A DNA stretch of 5,943 nucleotides from Rhodospirillales bacterium (GTDB lineage: Bacteria > Pseudomonadota > Alphaproteobacteria > Rhodospirillales > JABHCV01). Both the position numbers and the translations under genes were made by a program. The DNA lies in assembly GCA_016776705.1 (NCBI GenBank), contig JADHSW010000176.1, positions 1 to 5,943 of the forward strand, read 5' to 3'. Each line of letters begins with the position of its first letter. Positions within the stretch are counted from its first letter, which is position 1. Shown one piece after another: positions 1 through 5,225 of the stretch. The notes beneath the pieces were generated by a model. It did not search any database and was not told where the DNA came from. It was given only the letters and a program-made list of their open reading frames with translations.

Positions 1-545
1 GCGCCGCAGCCCTGCGCGCCGTCGATACCATCAAGCCCGGCAGCAAACCCAGAAACATCCCGGCATCGCAAGTTGATCGCGCACTGGGCCGTTTTGATTG
101 CCTGCGCCACGCAGCGGGCGATTTGCCAACGGCCGAGATCAGGGGCGAGCTGCAACGCGCCATGCAGCGTGATGCCGCCGTGTTCCGGACCCAGGAAACA
201 ATGGAAGAGGGCCGCAACAAGGTCGATCAGATCGTCCAGTCGGTGGATCAGATCGGTGTTTCGGATCGCTCAATGATCTGGAATTCCGATCTTGTCGAAG
301 CGCTGGAGCTGGAAAACCTTCTGGCCTGCGCACAGGCGACCATTCACAGCGCTGTCGCCCGAAAGGAAAGCCGTGGCGCCCATGCCCGCGAAGACTTCCC
401 GGATCGCGATGACGAGAACTGGATGAAGCATTCCCTTGCCTGGATTGACGATAACGGCAAAGTGACACTGACATATCGTCCCGTCCATACCTGGACGTTG
501 AGCGACGACGTTGAATACATCAAACCAGCTGCGCGGGTGTACTGA
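1..545 (+). CDS. sdhA: Succinate dehydrogenase flavoprotein subunit, C-terminal part (5' end outside window)
   Basis: This is the last 180 residues of SdhA, read in the frame whose first full codon begins at base 3; the start lies upstream of the window. SdhA carries covalent FAD and oxidises succinate to fumarate in complex II at the inner face of the cytoplasmic membrane. The visible part is the C-terminal helical domain: DAAVFRTQETMEEG, a run of acidic and arginine-rich helices, ESRGAHAREDFPDRDD, and the family-typical end HTWTLSDDVEYIKPAARVY. ESRGAHAR is the conserved stretch near the active-site face. The FAD-binding and most catalytic residues are encoded before the window. The gene ends with TGA at 543-545 and sdhB begins 1 nt later, so the two are translationally linked. 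I am confident of identity, with no sign of damage in the visible part. Confidence 0.97.
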   Translation, partial: AAALRAVDTIKPGSKPRNIPASQVDRALGRFDCLRHAAGDLPTAEIRGELQRAMQRDAAVFRTQETMEEGRNKVDQIVQSVDQIGVSDRSMIWNSDLVEALELENLLACAQATIHSAVARKESRGAHAREDFPDRDDENWMKHSLAWIDDNGKVTLTYRPVHTWTLSDDVEYIKPAARVY

Positions 546-546
546 T

Positions 547-1323
547 ATGGTTGAACTCAATCTTCCCGCAAACTCCACGGTAAACACCGGCAAAACCTTT
601 AAGGCGCCTGAGGGCTCGACAAAAGTCAGGACTTTCAGGATTTATCGCTATGACCCGGACAGTGGCGATAATCCGCGACTGGATACATTCGAAGTCGATC
701 TGGACAAATGCGGGCCGATGGTTCTGGATGCCCTGGTCAAGATCAAGAACGAAATGGATTCGACCCTTACTTTCCGGCGTTCGTGTCGTGAAGGTGTTTG
801 CGGGTCATGCGCCTTTAACATTGATGGCACCAACACGCTTGCCTGCACCAAGGCGATTTCAGATATCAAGGGTGATGTTAAAATCTATCCATTGCCGCAC
901 ATGCCGGTGATCAAGGATCTGGTGCCGGACCTGAGCGTGCCTTATGCGCAATACACATCGATCAAGCCGTGGTTGACGACTGACAGCGCCGCACCCGTTT
1001 CTGAAAGACTGCAAAGCCCCGAAGAACGCGCCAGGCTTGACGGCTTGTGGGAATGCATCCTGTGCTTCTGCTGCCAGACCAGTTGCCCCAGCTACTGGTG
1101 GAATGGCGATCGCTATCTGGGACCGGCGATCCTGTTACAGGCTTATCGCTGGATTGCAGATTCCCGTGACGAGGCGACCGGGGAACGCCTTGACGATCTT
1201 GATGATCCATTCAAGCTGTACCGTTGCCACACCATCATGAACTGCACCAATACATGCCCCAAGGGCTTAAATCCCGGCAAGGCAATCGCAGAAATCAAAA
1301 AATCGCTGGTGCAACGCCAATAA
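547..1323 (+). CDS. sdhB: Succinate dehydrogenase iron-sulfur subunit
   Basis: This is a complete 258-aa SdhB, a normal length for the family. It passes electrons from the SdhA flavin to the membrane quinone site through three iron-sulfur clusters. The [2Fe-2S] ligands are C80, C85, C88 and C100 (CREGVCGSC followed by the Cys of TLAC). The [4Fe-4S] ligands are C170, C173, C176 plus the later C237, from CILCFCCQTSCP and CTNTCPKGLNP. The [3Fe-4S] ligands are C180, C227 and C233. The cysteine spacing matches E. coli SdhB exactly. I chose ATG 547 because it lies 1 nt after the sdhA stop and has a GGGTG ribosome-binding-like stretch 7 nt upstream. An upstream TTG at 511 would overlap sdhA and add residues unlike the family. 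SdhC and SdhD, the membrane anchors, are not in the window and are expected upstream of sdhA. Confidence 0.98.
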   Translation: MVELNLPANSTVNTGKTFKAPEGSTKVRTFRIYRYDPDSGDNPRLDTFEVDLDKCGPMVLDALVKIKNEMDSTLTFRRSCREGVCGSCAFNIDGTNTLACTKAISDIKGDVKIYPLPHMPVIKDLVPDLSVPYAQYTSIKPWLTTDSAAPVSERLQSPEERARLDGLWECILCFCCQTSCPSYWWNGDRYLGPAILLQAYRWIADSRDEATGERLDDLDDPFKLYRCHTIMNCTNTCPKGLNPGKAIAEIKKSLVQRQ

Positions 1324-1333
1324 TGTAATCGTC

Positions 1334-1339
1334 GGGGGG
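1334..1339 (+). promoter_or_regulatory. Ribosome binding site of the DRL-family gene
   Basis: A run of six G lies 7 nt before ATG 1347, inside the only 23 nt separating it from the sdhB stop. It supports ATG 1347 over the internal methionine at residue 6. The gap holds no terminator-like hairpin and is too short for a full promoter, so read-through from the sdh promoter is the simplest reading. Confidence 0.6.
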
Positions 1340-1346
1340 CGCGATC

Positions 1347-2708
1347 ATGAACCTACATGCCATGCTTCAGGCTCGAGCCGAACAGGGCATGCCCCTGCGC
1401 GTTGGCCTGATCGGGGCTGGCAAGTTCGGTGCCATGTTCCTGAGCCAGGCCCTGCATACCCCCGGTCTGCATGTTCTTGCCGTCGCCGACCTGGATGTGG
1501 AGCGGGCACGCGAGCAATTGGCGGCTACAGGCTGGCCTGCCGATCGCTATCAGGCATCCTCACCTTCCAAGGCATTGTCTGATGGCTCTACCTTCATTAC
1601 GGATGATGCGGACGAGTTGATCAACGCAGGTGGCATCGAGGTTATTGTCGAGGCGACCGGTGTCCCGGAAGCGGGTATTTCCCACGCCCTGAAATGTTTC
1701 GAGCGGGGCCGCCACGTGGTCATGGTCAATGTTGAGGCGGATGCCCTTGCAGGCCCTTTATTGGCGCGGCACGCAGCACAGGCCAATGTGATCTATTCCA
1801 TGGCCTATGGCGATCAACCGGCCCTGATCGCCGAACAGGTTGACTGGGCGCGCGCCTGTGGTTTCGAGGTGATTTCGGCTGGAAAAGGAACCAAATATCT
1901 TCCCGCTTATCATGGCTCGACCCCGGATACGGTGTGGGACCACTATGGACTAACCCCAAACCAGGCGGCCAGAGCGGGTATGAACGCGAAAATGTTCAAT
2001 TCTTTCCTGGACGGCACCAAATCAGCCATTGAAATGGCGGCTGTTGCGAATGCCTGTAATTTGACCCCGCCCGATGACGGACTCAAATTCCCCCCGTGCG
2101 GTGTAGATGACCTGGCTCAGGTTTTGCGCCCTGTTGAAGACGGTGGTTTCCTGGCCCAGAAAGGAATGGTCGAAGTGATCTCCAGCCTGCATCGTGACGG
2201 AACTGAAGTAGAGAAGGATTTGCGCTGGGGCGTGTTCGTTTCCTTCGAGGCGCCATCGGATTACGTGCAGGATTGTTTTAAGCAATACGGCGTCAAAACC
2301 GACGACACCGGGCGTTATTCCGCGTTGTATCGACCTTTCCACTTGATTGGGCTGGAACTGGGTGTCAGCGTCATCGCCGCCGGCATAACCGGCCAGGCGA
2401 CCGGTGTCGCCAACGATTTCCGCGCCGACGTGGTGGCGACGGCAAAACGCGGTCTTGAAGGCGGCGAGGTGCTGGACGGGGAAGGTGGCTATACGGTTTA
2501 TGGCACCCTGATGCCTGCGGCAAAATCCTGTCGTGAAGGTTACCTGCCCATTGGTCTTGCCAGTGGCGTTACCACCAAAAGCCATATCGCCAACGGCCAA
2601 CCCATCAGATTTTCCGATGTGGAATTTGATGATACCACCCTGGCCTATAAATTCCGCCGTGAAATGGAAGCACGTTTCGACCCCGCCGGGAGCTTGAAAA
2701 ACGACTGA
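1347..2708 (+). CDS. NAD(P)-dependent oxidoreductase, COG4091 / DRL (DXR-II-like) family with C-terminal SAF-like domain
   Basis: This 453-aa cytosolic protein has no signal peptide or membrane segment. Residues about 17-160 form a Rossmann fold with the dinucleotide motif LIGAGKFG (G23, G25, G28) and an acidic residue after the second strand (VADLD). A central catalytic region of the homoserine-dehydrogenase-like type follows. It contains MAYGDQPALI, AGKGTKYLPAYH (residues 178-189) and STPDTVWDHYGL. The C-terminal part, from YRPFHLIGLELG (328 on), is SAF-like and includes GYTVYGTLMPAAKSCREGYLPIGLASG. Database labels are usually 'predicted homoserine dehydrogenase' or 'SAF domain-containing oxidoreductase'. 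One member, Brucella DRL, is an established alternative 1-deoxyxylulose-5-phosphate reductoisomerase of the MEP isoprenoid pathway. Whether this protein shares that activity cannot be told from sequence alone. It sits 23 nt after sdhB and is probably co-transcribed with it. Family assignment is firm, substrate is not. Confidence 0.85.
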   Translation: MNLHAMLQARAEQGMPLRVGLIGAGKFGAMFLSQALHTPGLHVLAVADLDVERAREQLAATGWPADRYQASSPSKALSDGSTFITDDADELINAGGIEVIVEATGVPEAGISHALKCFERGRHVVMVNVEADALAGPLLARHAAQANVIYSMAYGDQPALIAEQVDWARACGFEVISAGKGTKYLPAYHGSTPDTVWDHYGLTPNQAARAGMNAKMFNSFLDGTKSAIEMAAVANACNLTPPDDGLKFPPCGVDDLAQVLRPVEDGGFLAQKGMVEVISSLHRDGTEVEKDLRWGVFVSFEAPSDYVQDCFKQYGVKTDDTGRYSALYRPFHLIGLELGVSVIAAGITGQATGVANDFRADVVATAKRGLEGGEVLDGEGGYTVYGTLMPAAKSCREGYLPIGLASGVTTKSHIANGQPIRFSDVEFDDTTLAYKFRREMEARFDPAGSLKND

Positions 2709-2776
2709 GTTTCTTTCAACATGGATGCCACAAAAAAGGCGACGCGTGCTTCTGTAATTAATTCGAAGATATTGTT

Positions 2777-3265
2777 ATGAGCGACGATGATAAAGTTGAG
2801 ATTATAACCCCCCCTAACAATCTGTTGAGAAAAGTGCCCGAAGGTGGCCTTGGAGCCGTAGATCGCGCCGCCATCGCCAAGGCGGAATCGGTCATCGCCG
2901 AAATGGGGGAAAATTATCTTGATTGTGCCGGGCAGGAACTTGCCAGGATTGCCAATGCTCAGGAACAATTGAAAGCTCATCGGGATGACCCCATGGGATA
3001 CCTGAAAAAAGTTTTCCTGGTTGCCCACGACCTTAAGGGGCAAGGGGGCGCATTTAATTATGACCTGATAACGATATTGGGCGGTGATCTGTGCCGTTTT
3101 ATCGAAGGCAAGAAAACGCTTAACACTGCCGATATCCAGGTTATCGACCTTTACATCCACAGCATGAAAAATATCATTTCCGGTCGTATGAGCGGCGATG
3201 GTGGTGTTGAGGGAGAAAAGATTTTGACGGGCCTGGACGCAGTCGTTTCCAAAATTTCTTCCTAG
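2777..3265 (+). CDS. HPt (histidine phosphotransfer) domain protein, stand-alone
   Basis: This is a 162-aa soluble protein without a signal peptide or transmembrane segment. The key motif is VAHDLKGQGGAF, with the candidate phospho-accepting histidine H84 followed by the conserved K87-G88 of HPt four-helix bundles. Downstream come the helices ILGGDLCRFIEG and VIDLYIHSMKNIISGRMSGDGG. The first 40 residues (TPPNNLLRKV...GGLGAVDRAAIAKAE) are a family-specific leader. HPt proteins relay phosphate between a histidine kinase and a response regulator; no kinase or receiver gene is present here, so partners are unknown. ATG 2777 has a weak GAAGA ribosome-binding-like site 7 nt upstream. The 68-nt gap after the DRL-family gene is AT-rich towards its end (2755-2776), which suggests its own promoter, but I could not define -35/-10 boxes. 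I recall similar short proteins as common in Rhodospirillales-type genomes; that is memory, not a search. Confidence 0.75.
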   Translation: MSDDDKVEIITPPNNLLRKVPEGGLGAVDRAAIAKAESVIAEMGENYLDCAGQELARIANAQEQLKAHRDDPMGYLKKVFLVAHDLKGQGGAFNYDLITILGGDLCRFIEGKKTLNTADIQVIDLYIHSMKNIISGRMSGDGGVEGEKILTGLDAVVSKISS

Positions 3266-3269
3266 GTGA

Positions 3270-3302
3270 AAAGGAATGAGGAAAGATGATTTCCTCGCCT
3301 TT
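3270..3302. terminator. Inverted repeat between convergent genes, likely bidirectional terminator
   Basis: AAAGG (3270-3274) pairs with CCTTT (3298-3302), and GAGGAAA (3278-3284) pairs with TTTCCTC (3290-3296), around the loop GATGA. The internal loop is 3 nt on one side (AAT) and 1 nt on the other (G). It begins 5 nt after the HPt stop and its right arm overlaps the TAA stop of the cytochrome gene. On the minus strand the inner stem is followed by ATTCCTTTTC, a U-rich tract fitting intrinsic termination. The + strand lacks a comparable T run, so termination in that direction is less certain. Confidence 0.5.
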
Positions 3303-3801
3303 AGTCGTCATCCCCACATAGCTTTTGCAGTCCAGGTGACAGGAAACTCATCTTTGCCTTGGTGCTGCCATCCTTTTGCATGGTCGTATGGCAGGCGAGG
3401 CAATTGGCCTTCGAATTTACCTTTTCATGAGTCCAGACTTCTTCGGGGCAATTTCGGTGTTTCTTTATGAAGCGTGGGGCATCGATGATGCGGGTGAAGG
3501 AGCCCGTGGCGCGCCATTTTTTCGCTGCCCGAACGTTGCTTACGTCCGCGGCGTTCTTGAGGTGATAATCCAGTACGGCATTGATCTTGGACGGATCAAT
3601 GCTTGCGTCTTCGCCAAAATGGTTTGCCAGATCACCGATCATATTCTTCCACACTGCCTTCGGTAATGTTTGGGGCGGGAAAGCCATATGACACTCGGCG
3701 CAGGCTTCAAGAACGGCTTTGTCCTTGATAACCGGGAAAGTTTCCGCCCGTGCGGTGGTGGCGGTGAATAAAATTGCGGCTGCTACGATCAAAAAGCGCA
3801 T
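3301..3801 (-). CDS. Periplasmic diheme cytochrome c, DHC family
   Basis: This 166-aa precursor has a Sec-type signal peptide: positive MR, hydrophobic FLIVAAAILFTATT, and a likely cleavage after ARA at residue 19. Two c-type haem motifs follow, CAECH (C34, C37, H38) and CLACH (C134, C137, H138). Between them is HFGEDASID (H61 on), a hallmark of the DHC family of diheme cytochromes. H61, H80, H115 or H125 could be distal haem ligands. C118 and C162 lie outside the haem motifs and could form a disulfide in the periplasm. The family is known as an electron donor to partners such as the haem protein SHP and is often encoded beside shp and a cytochrome b561; neither is adjacent here. ATG (3801 on the + numbering) has AAGGA close upstream on the minus strand. 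It is divergent from zapE and convergent with the HPt gene. Identity is solid; physiological partner is unknown. Confidence 0.88.
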   Translation of the reverse strand: MRFLIVAAAILFTATTARAETFPVIKDKAVLEACAECHMAFPPQTLPKAVWKNMIGDLANHFGEDASIDPSKINAVLDYHLKNAADVSNVRAAKKWRATGSFTRIIDAPRFIKKHRNCPEEVWTHEKVNSKANCLACHTTMQKDGSTKAKMSFLSPGLQKLCGDDD

Positions 3802-3828
3802 TTGGCTATCCTTGTCCTTCAGATATAC

Positions 3829-3874
3829 GTTCCCCTGAACGGGGTTTTTAAAACCTAATCAATGTTCCTTGAAC
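3829..3874. repeat. Two near-identical GTTC...GAAC palindromes upstream of the cytochrome gene
   Basis: GTTCCCCTGAAC (3829-3840) and GTTCCTTGAAC (3864-3874) are two copies of one dyad with 4-nt and 3-nt centres, starting 35 bp apart. A further GTTC lies at 3891. They lie in the leader/promoter zone of the minus-strand cytochrome gene, 28-73 bp before its start codon. Such paired dyads suggest a dimeric regulator. The first copy also overlaps a CCCC/GGGG hairpin (3832-3844) that would fall in the cytochrome mRNA leader. Function is inferred only from position and symmetry. Confidence 0.35.
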
Positions 3875-3878
3875 CCAG

Positions 3879-3908
3879 TCTGAAAGGGCCGTTCATACGG
3901 CATTCAGA
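3879..3908. repeat. Nested 11-bp inverted repeat in the divergent control region
   Basis: TCTGAA (3879-3884) pairs with TTCAGA (3903-3908) and GCCGT (3888-3892) pairs with ACGGC (3897-3901) around the tetraloop TCAT. The internal loop is AGG against A. It lies about 80-105 bp before the cytochrome start and about 120-150 bp before zapE. It could be an operator or, if transcribed, a stable RNA hairpin. The octamer TTCAGATA at its right edge (3903-3910) recurs at 3818-3825, next to the cytochrome ribosome binding site. Confidence 0.45.
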
Positions 3909-3913
3909 TAAAA

Positions 3914-3933
3914 ATTTGCGCTTCACATTTGCG
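3914..3933. repeat. Tandem direct repeat ATTTGCG, 13-bp period
   Basis: ATTTGCG occurs at 3914-3920 and again at 3927-3933. The two copies are centred about 30 bp upstream of the predicted zapE -35 box, where an activator commonly binds. Short direct repeats spaced near one helical turn are typical of response-regulator sites, but no specific regulator can be named from this sequence. Confidence 0.3.
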
Positions 3934-3934
3934 T

Positions 3935-3954
3935 AAGGTTACAAGAGCAACCTT
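3935..3954. promoter_or_regulatory. Inverted repeat AAGGTT-N8-AACCTT at the zapE -35 box, possible operator
   Basis: A perfect 6-bp dyad (3935-3940 and 3949-3954) with an 8-bp centre touches the first base of the TTGACA -35 hexamer. A protein bound here would sit beside or against RNA polymerase, so repression or activation of the rightward promoter is plausible. This is inference from position. Confidence 0.35.
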
Positions 3955-3981
3955 TGACATCGGATTCCATGATCCTTAAAT
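3954..3981 (+). promoter_or_regulatory. Putative sigma70-type promoter of zapE
   Basis: TTGACA at 3954-3959 is a perfect -35 consensus. A -10 candidate TTAAAT at 3976-3981 (4 of 6 consensus bases) follows after 16 bp; TAAATA one base later is an alternative. Transcription would start near 3988, giving a leader of about 40 nt before the zapE start that includes the hairpin at 3991-4006. Confidence 0.5.
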
Positions 3982-3990
3982 ATTACCTGT

Positions 3991-4006
3991 TGGGCGTTGG
4001 CGCCCA
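3991..4006 (+). other. GC-rich hairpin in the zapE mRNA leader
   Basis: TGGGCG (3991-3996) pairs perfectly with CGCCCA (4001-4006) around the loop TTGG. It lies 21 nt before ATG 4028 and just downstream of the predicted transcription start, so it would cap the 5' end of the message. It could stabilise the transcript. It lacks a following T run, so it is not a terminator. Confidence 0.4.
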
Positions 4007-4027
4007 CATAAAGCAAGAGAAGCAGGC

Positions 4028-5143
4028 ATGTCCGAAGGACCGCTGAACGACTATCGCCTCAAGATCCGGGACGGGGAATTGAAACCTGATCCGGCGCAGG
4101 CGCTTGCCGTGGAAAAACTGCAAAGCCTGCATCACGCTCTGACATTGTATGAACAGGATAGTGGCACGAAAGGCTGGAAGGACCGTTTTGGCCTGGGACG
4201 CAGGCGCGAGGAACCGCCACAGGGTCTTTATATGTTTGGCGGGGTCGGGCGTGGCAAATCCATGCTGATGGATCTGTTTTTTCGAACAGCTCCGCTGAAG
4301 AACAAGCGACGGGTTCATTTTCACGCTTTCATGCAGCAGGTTCACACCCGCCTGAATGAATATCGCAAGTGGAAGGGCAGGGGCGATGATCCCATTCCAC
4401 CTATCGCCAAACGCTTCGCCGAAGAAGCGACCCTGCTTTGTTTCGACGAATTCCAGGTCCACGATATTGCCGACGCGATGATCCTGAGTCGCTTGTTCAA
4501 AACCTTGTTCGATCAGGGCGTGGTCGTCGTCGCAACATCAAACCGGCCCCCGTCAGACCTTTATAAAGACGGGTTGCAGCGCGCCCTGTTCATGCCGTTC
4601 ATCGGTCTGCTCGAAGAAAAACTCGATCTGTTGATGCTCGACGGTCAAATGGACTACCGGCAGGAAACCATTCGCCAGGCCGGCGTTTATTTGACGCCCC
4701 ACAACAAACAGACCGGGGCTGACCTGGACCGTCTTTTCGAACGACTGACCAATGATACTGACGAGCCTGAAAAAGCCGTCGTGGTCAATGGCCGCAAGCT
4801 GGATTTCCCCAAGGCCGCAGACGGCGTCGCCCTGATCGGTTTCGATCAGCTTTGCGGCTCTGCGCTGGGACCGGCGGATTATCTGGCCATAGCAGAACAC
4901 TTTCACACCCTGATCCTGAACGGCATTCCGCAAATGGGACCGGAAAAACGTGATCAGGCGAAGCGTTTCGTGACCCTGGTCGACGCCCTGTATGAGGGCG
5001 GCGTTAACCTGATCTGCTCCGCCGATGCACAACCTTCTGAGCTGTATCCCAAGGGGGATGGATCATTCGAGTTCGAGCGAACCGCCTCGCGATTGATGGA
5101 AATGCAGTCCGAAGAGTATCTGGGCGGGAAACATACCGCCTGA
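4028..5143 (+). CDS. zapE: Cell division protein ZapE (AFG1-like P-loop ATPase)
   Basis: This complete 371-aa protein is close to the usual family length (E. coli about 375). ZapE is a cytosolic ATPase that associates with FtsZ at the division site; its mitochondrial relative AFG1/LACE1 acts in respiratory-protein quality control. Visible motifs are the N-terminal YRLKIRDGELKPDPAQALAVEKL, then Walker A GGVGRGKS (71-78, with K77 and S78) preceded by GLYMF. Next come HFHAFMQQVH (98-106), Walker B LLCFDEF (136-142, with D140 and E141), sensor-like ATSNRPP (169-175) and the arginine region DGLQR (181-185). The C-terminal half includes RTASRLMEMQSEEYL, a characteristic ending. ATG 4028 has a weak AGAGAAG stretch upstream. 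It is transcribed away from the cytochrome gene and probably from its own promoter. nadA follows after 79 nt without an obvious terminator. Confidence 0.95.
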   Translation: MSEGPLNDYRLKIRDGELKPDPAQALAVEKLQSLHHALTLYEQDSGTKGWKDRFGLGRRREEPPQGLYMFGGVGRGKSMLMDLFFRTAPLKNKRRVHFHAFMQQVHTRLNEYRKWKGRGDDPIPPIAKRFAEEATLLCFDEFQVHDIADAMILSRLFKTLFDQGVVVVATSNRPPSDLYKDGLQRALFMPFIGLLEEKLDLLMLDGQMDYRQETIRQAGVYLTPHNKQTGADLDRLFERLTNDTDEPEKAVVVNGRKLDFPKAADGVALIGFDQLCGSALGPADYLAIAEHFHTLILNGIPQMGPEKRDQAKRFVTLVDALYEGGVNLICSADAQPSELYPKGDGSFEFERTASRLMEMQSEEYLGGKHTA

Positions 5144-5207
5144 AACCCCCTCGTTAAACCTTGTGCGAACCCGGATTCAAGACTAAATCAGGGATAGAAT
5201 TTTCAAC

Positions 5208-5225
5208 AGGTGGAGACCTTTGTTG
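5208..5225 (+). promoter_or_regulatory. Ribosome binding site and TTG start of nadA
   Basis: AGGTGGAG (5208-5215) is a strong Shine-Dalgarno sequence. No ATG or GTG start is suitably placed in frame. Two consecutive TTG codons at 5220 and 5223 follow, and the second lies 7 nt after GGAG, which is the better spacing. An in-frame TAA at 5184-5186 rules out starts further upstream. A TAGAAT hexamer at 5195-5200 resembles a -10 box, but no good -35 box accompanies it, so an independent nadA promoter is only possible. Confidence 0.65.

Noticed and set aside
511..546. Upstream TTG start for sdhB
   Set aside because: It would overlap the end of sdhA by 35 nt and add 12 residues unlike SdhB; ATG 547 has better spacing to a ribosome binding site.
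2022..2600. 192-codon open frame on the minus strand inside the DRL-family gene
   Set aside because: It is antisense to a well-conserved oxidoreductase, has no recognisable motif, and its composition is what the opposite strand of the real gene would give.
1347..2708. Calling the COG4091 protein a homoserine dehydrogenase
   Set aside because: Only the Rossmann and distant catalytic similarity supports that label; the C-terminal SAF-like domain and the family motifs match the DRL-type group, whose known activity is different.
3276..3666. Plus-strand open frames of 64 and 96 codons opposite the cytochrome
   Set aside because: The minus strand encodes a signal peptide and two CxxCH haem motifs in one frame; the plus frames have no family features.
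3832..3849. CCCC-TGAAC-GGGG-TTTTT as an intrinsic terminator on the + strand
   Set aside because: The stem has only 4 bp and no plus-strand gene ends just upstream; it more likely belongs to the cytochrome leader.
3829..3894. LexA (SOS) box from the GTTC/GAAC elements
   Set aside because: The alphaproteobacterial box is a direct repeat GTTC-N7-GTTC; no pair here has that spacing or orientation.
3983..5032. Two 159-codon minus-strand frames opposite zapE
   Set aside because: zapE has intact Walker A and B motifs throughout; these frames are shadows of its codon bias, and the first would also run through the zapE promoter.
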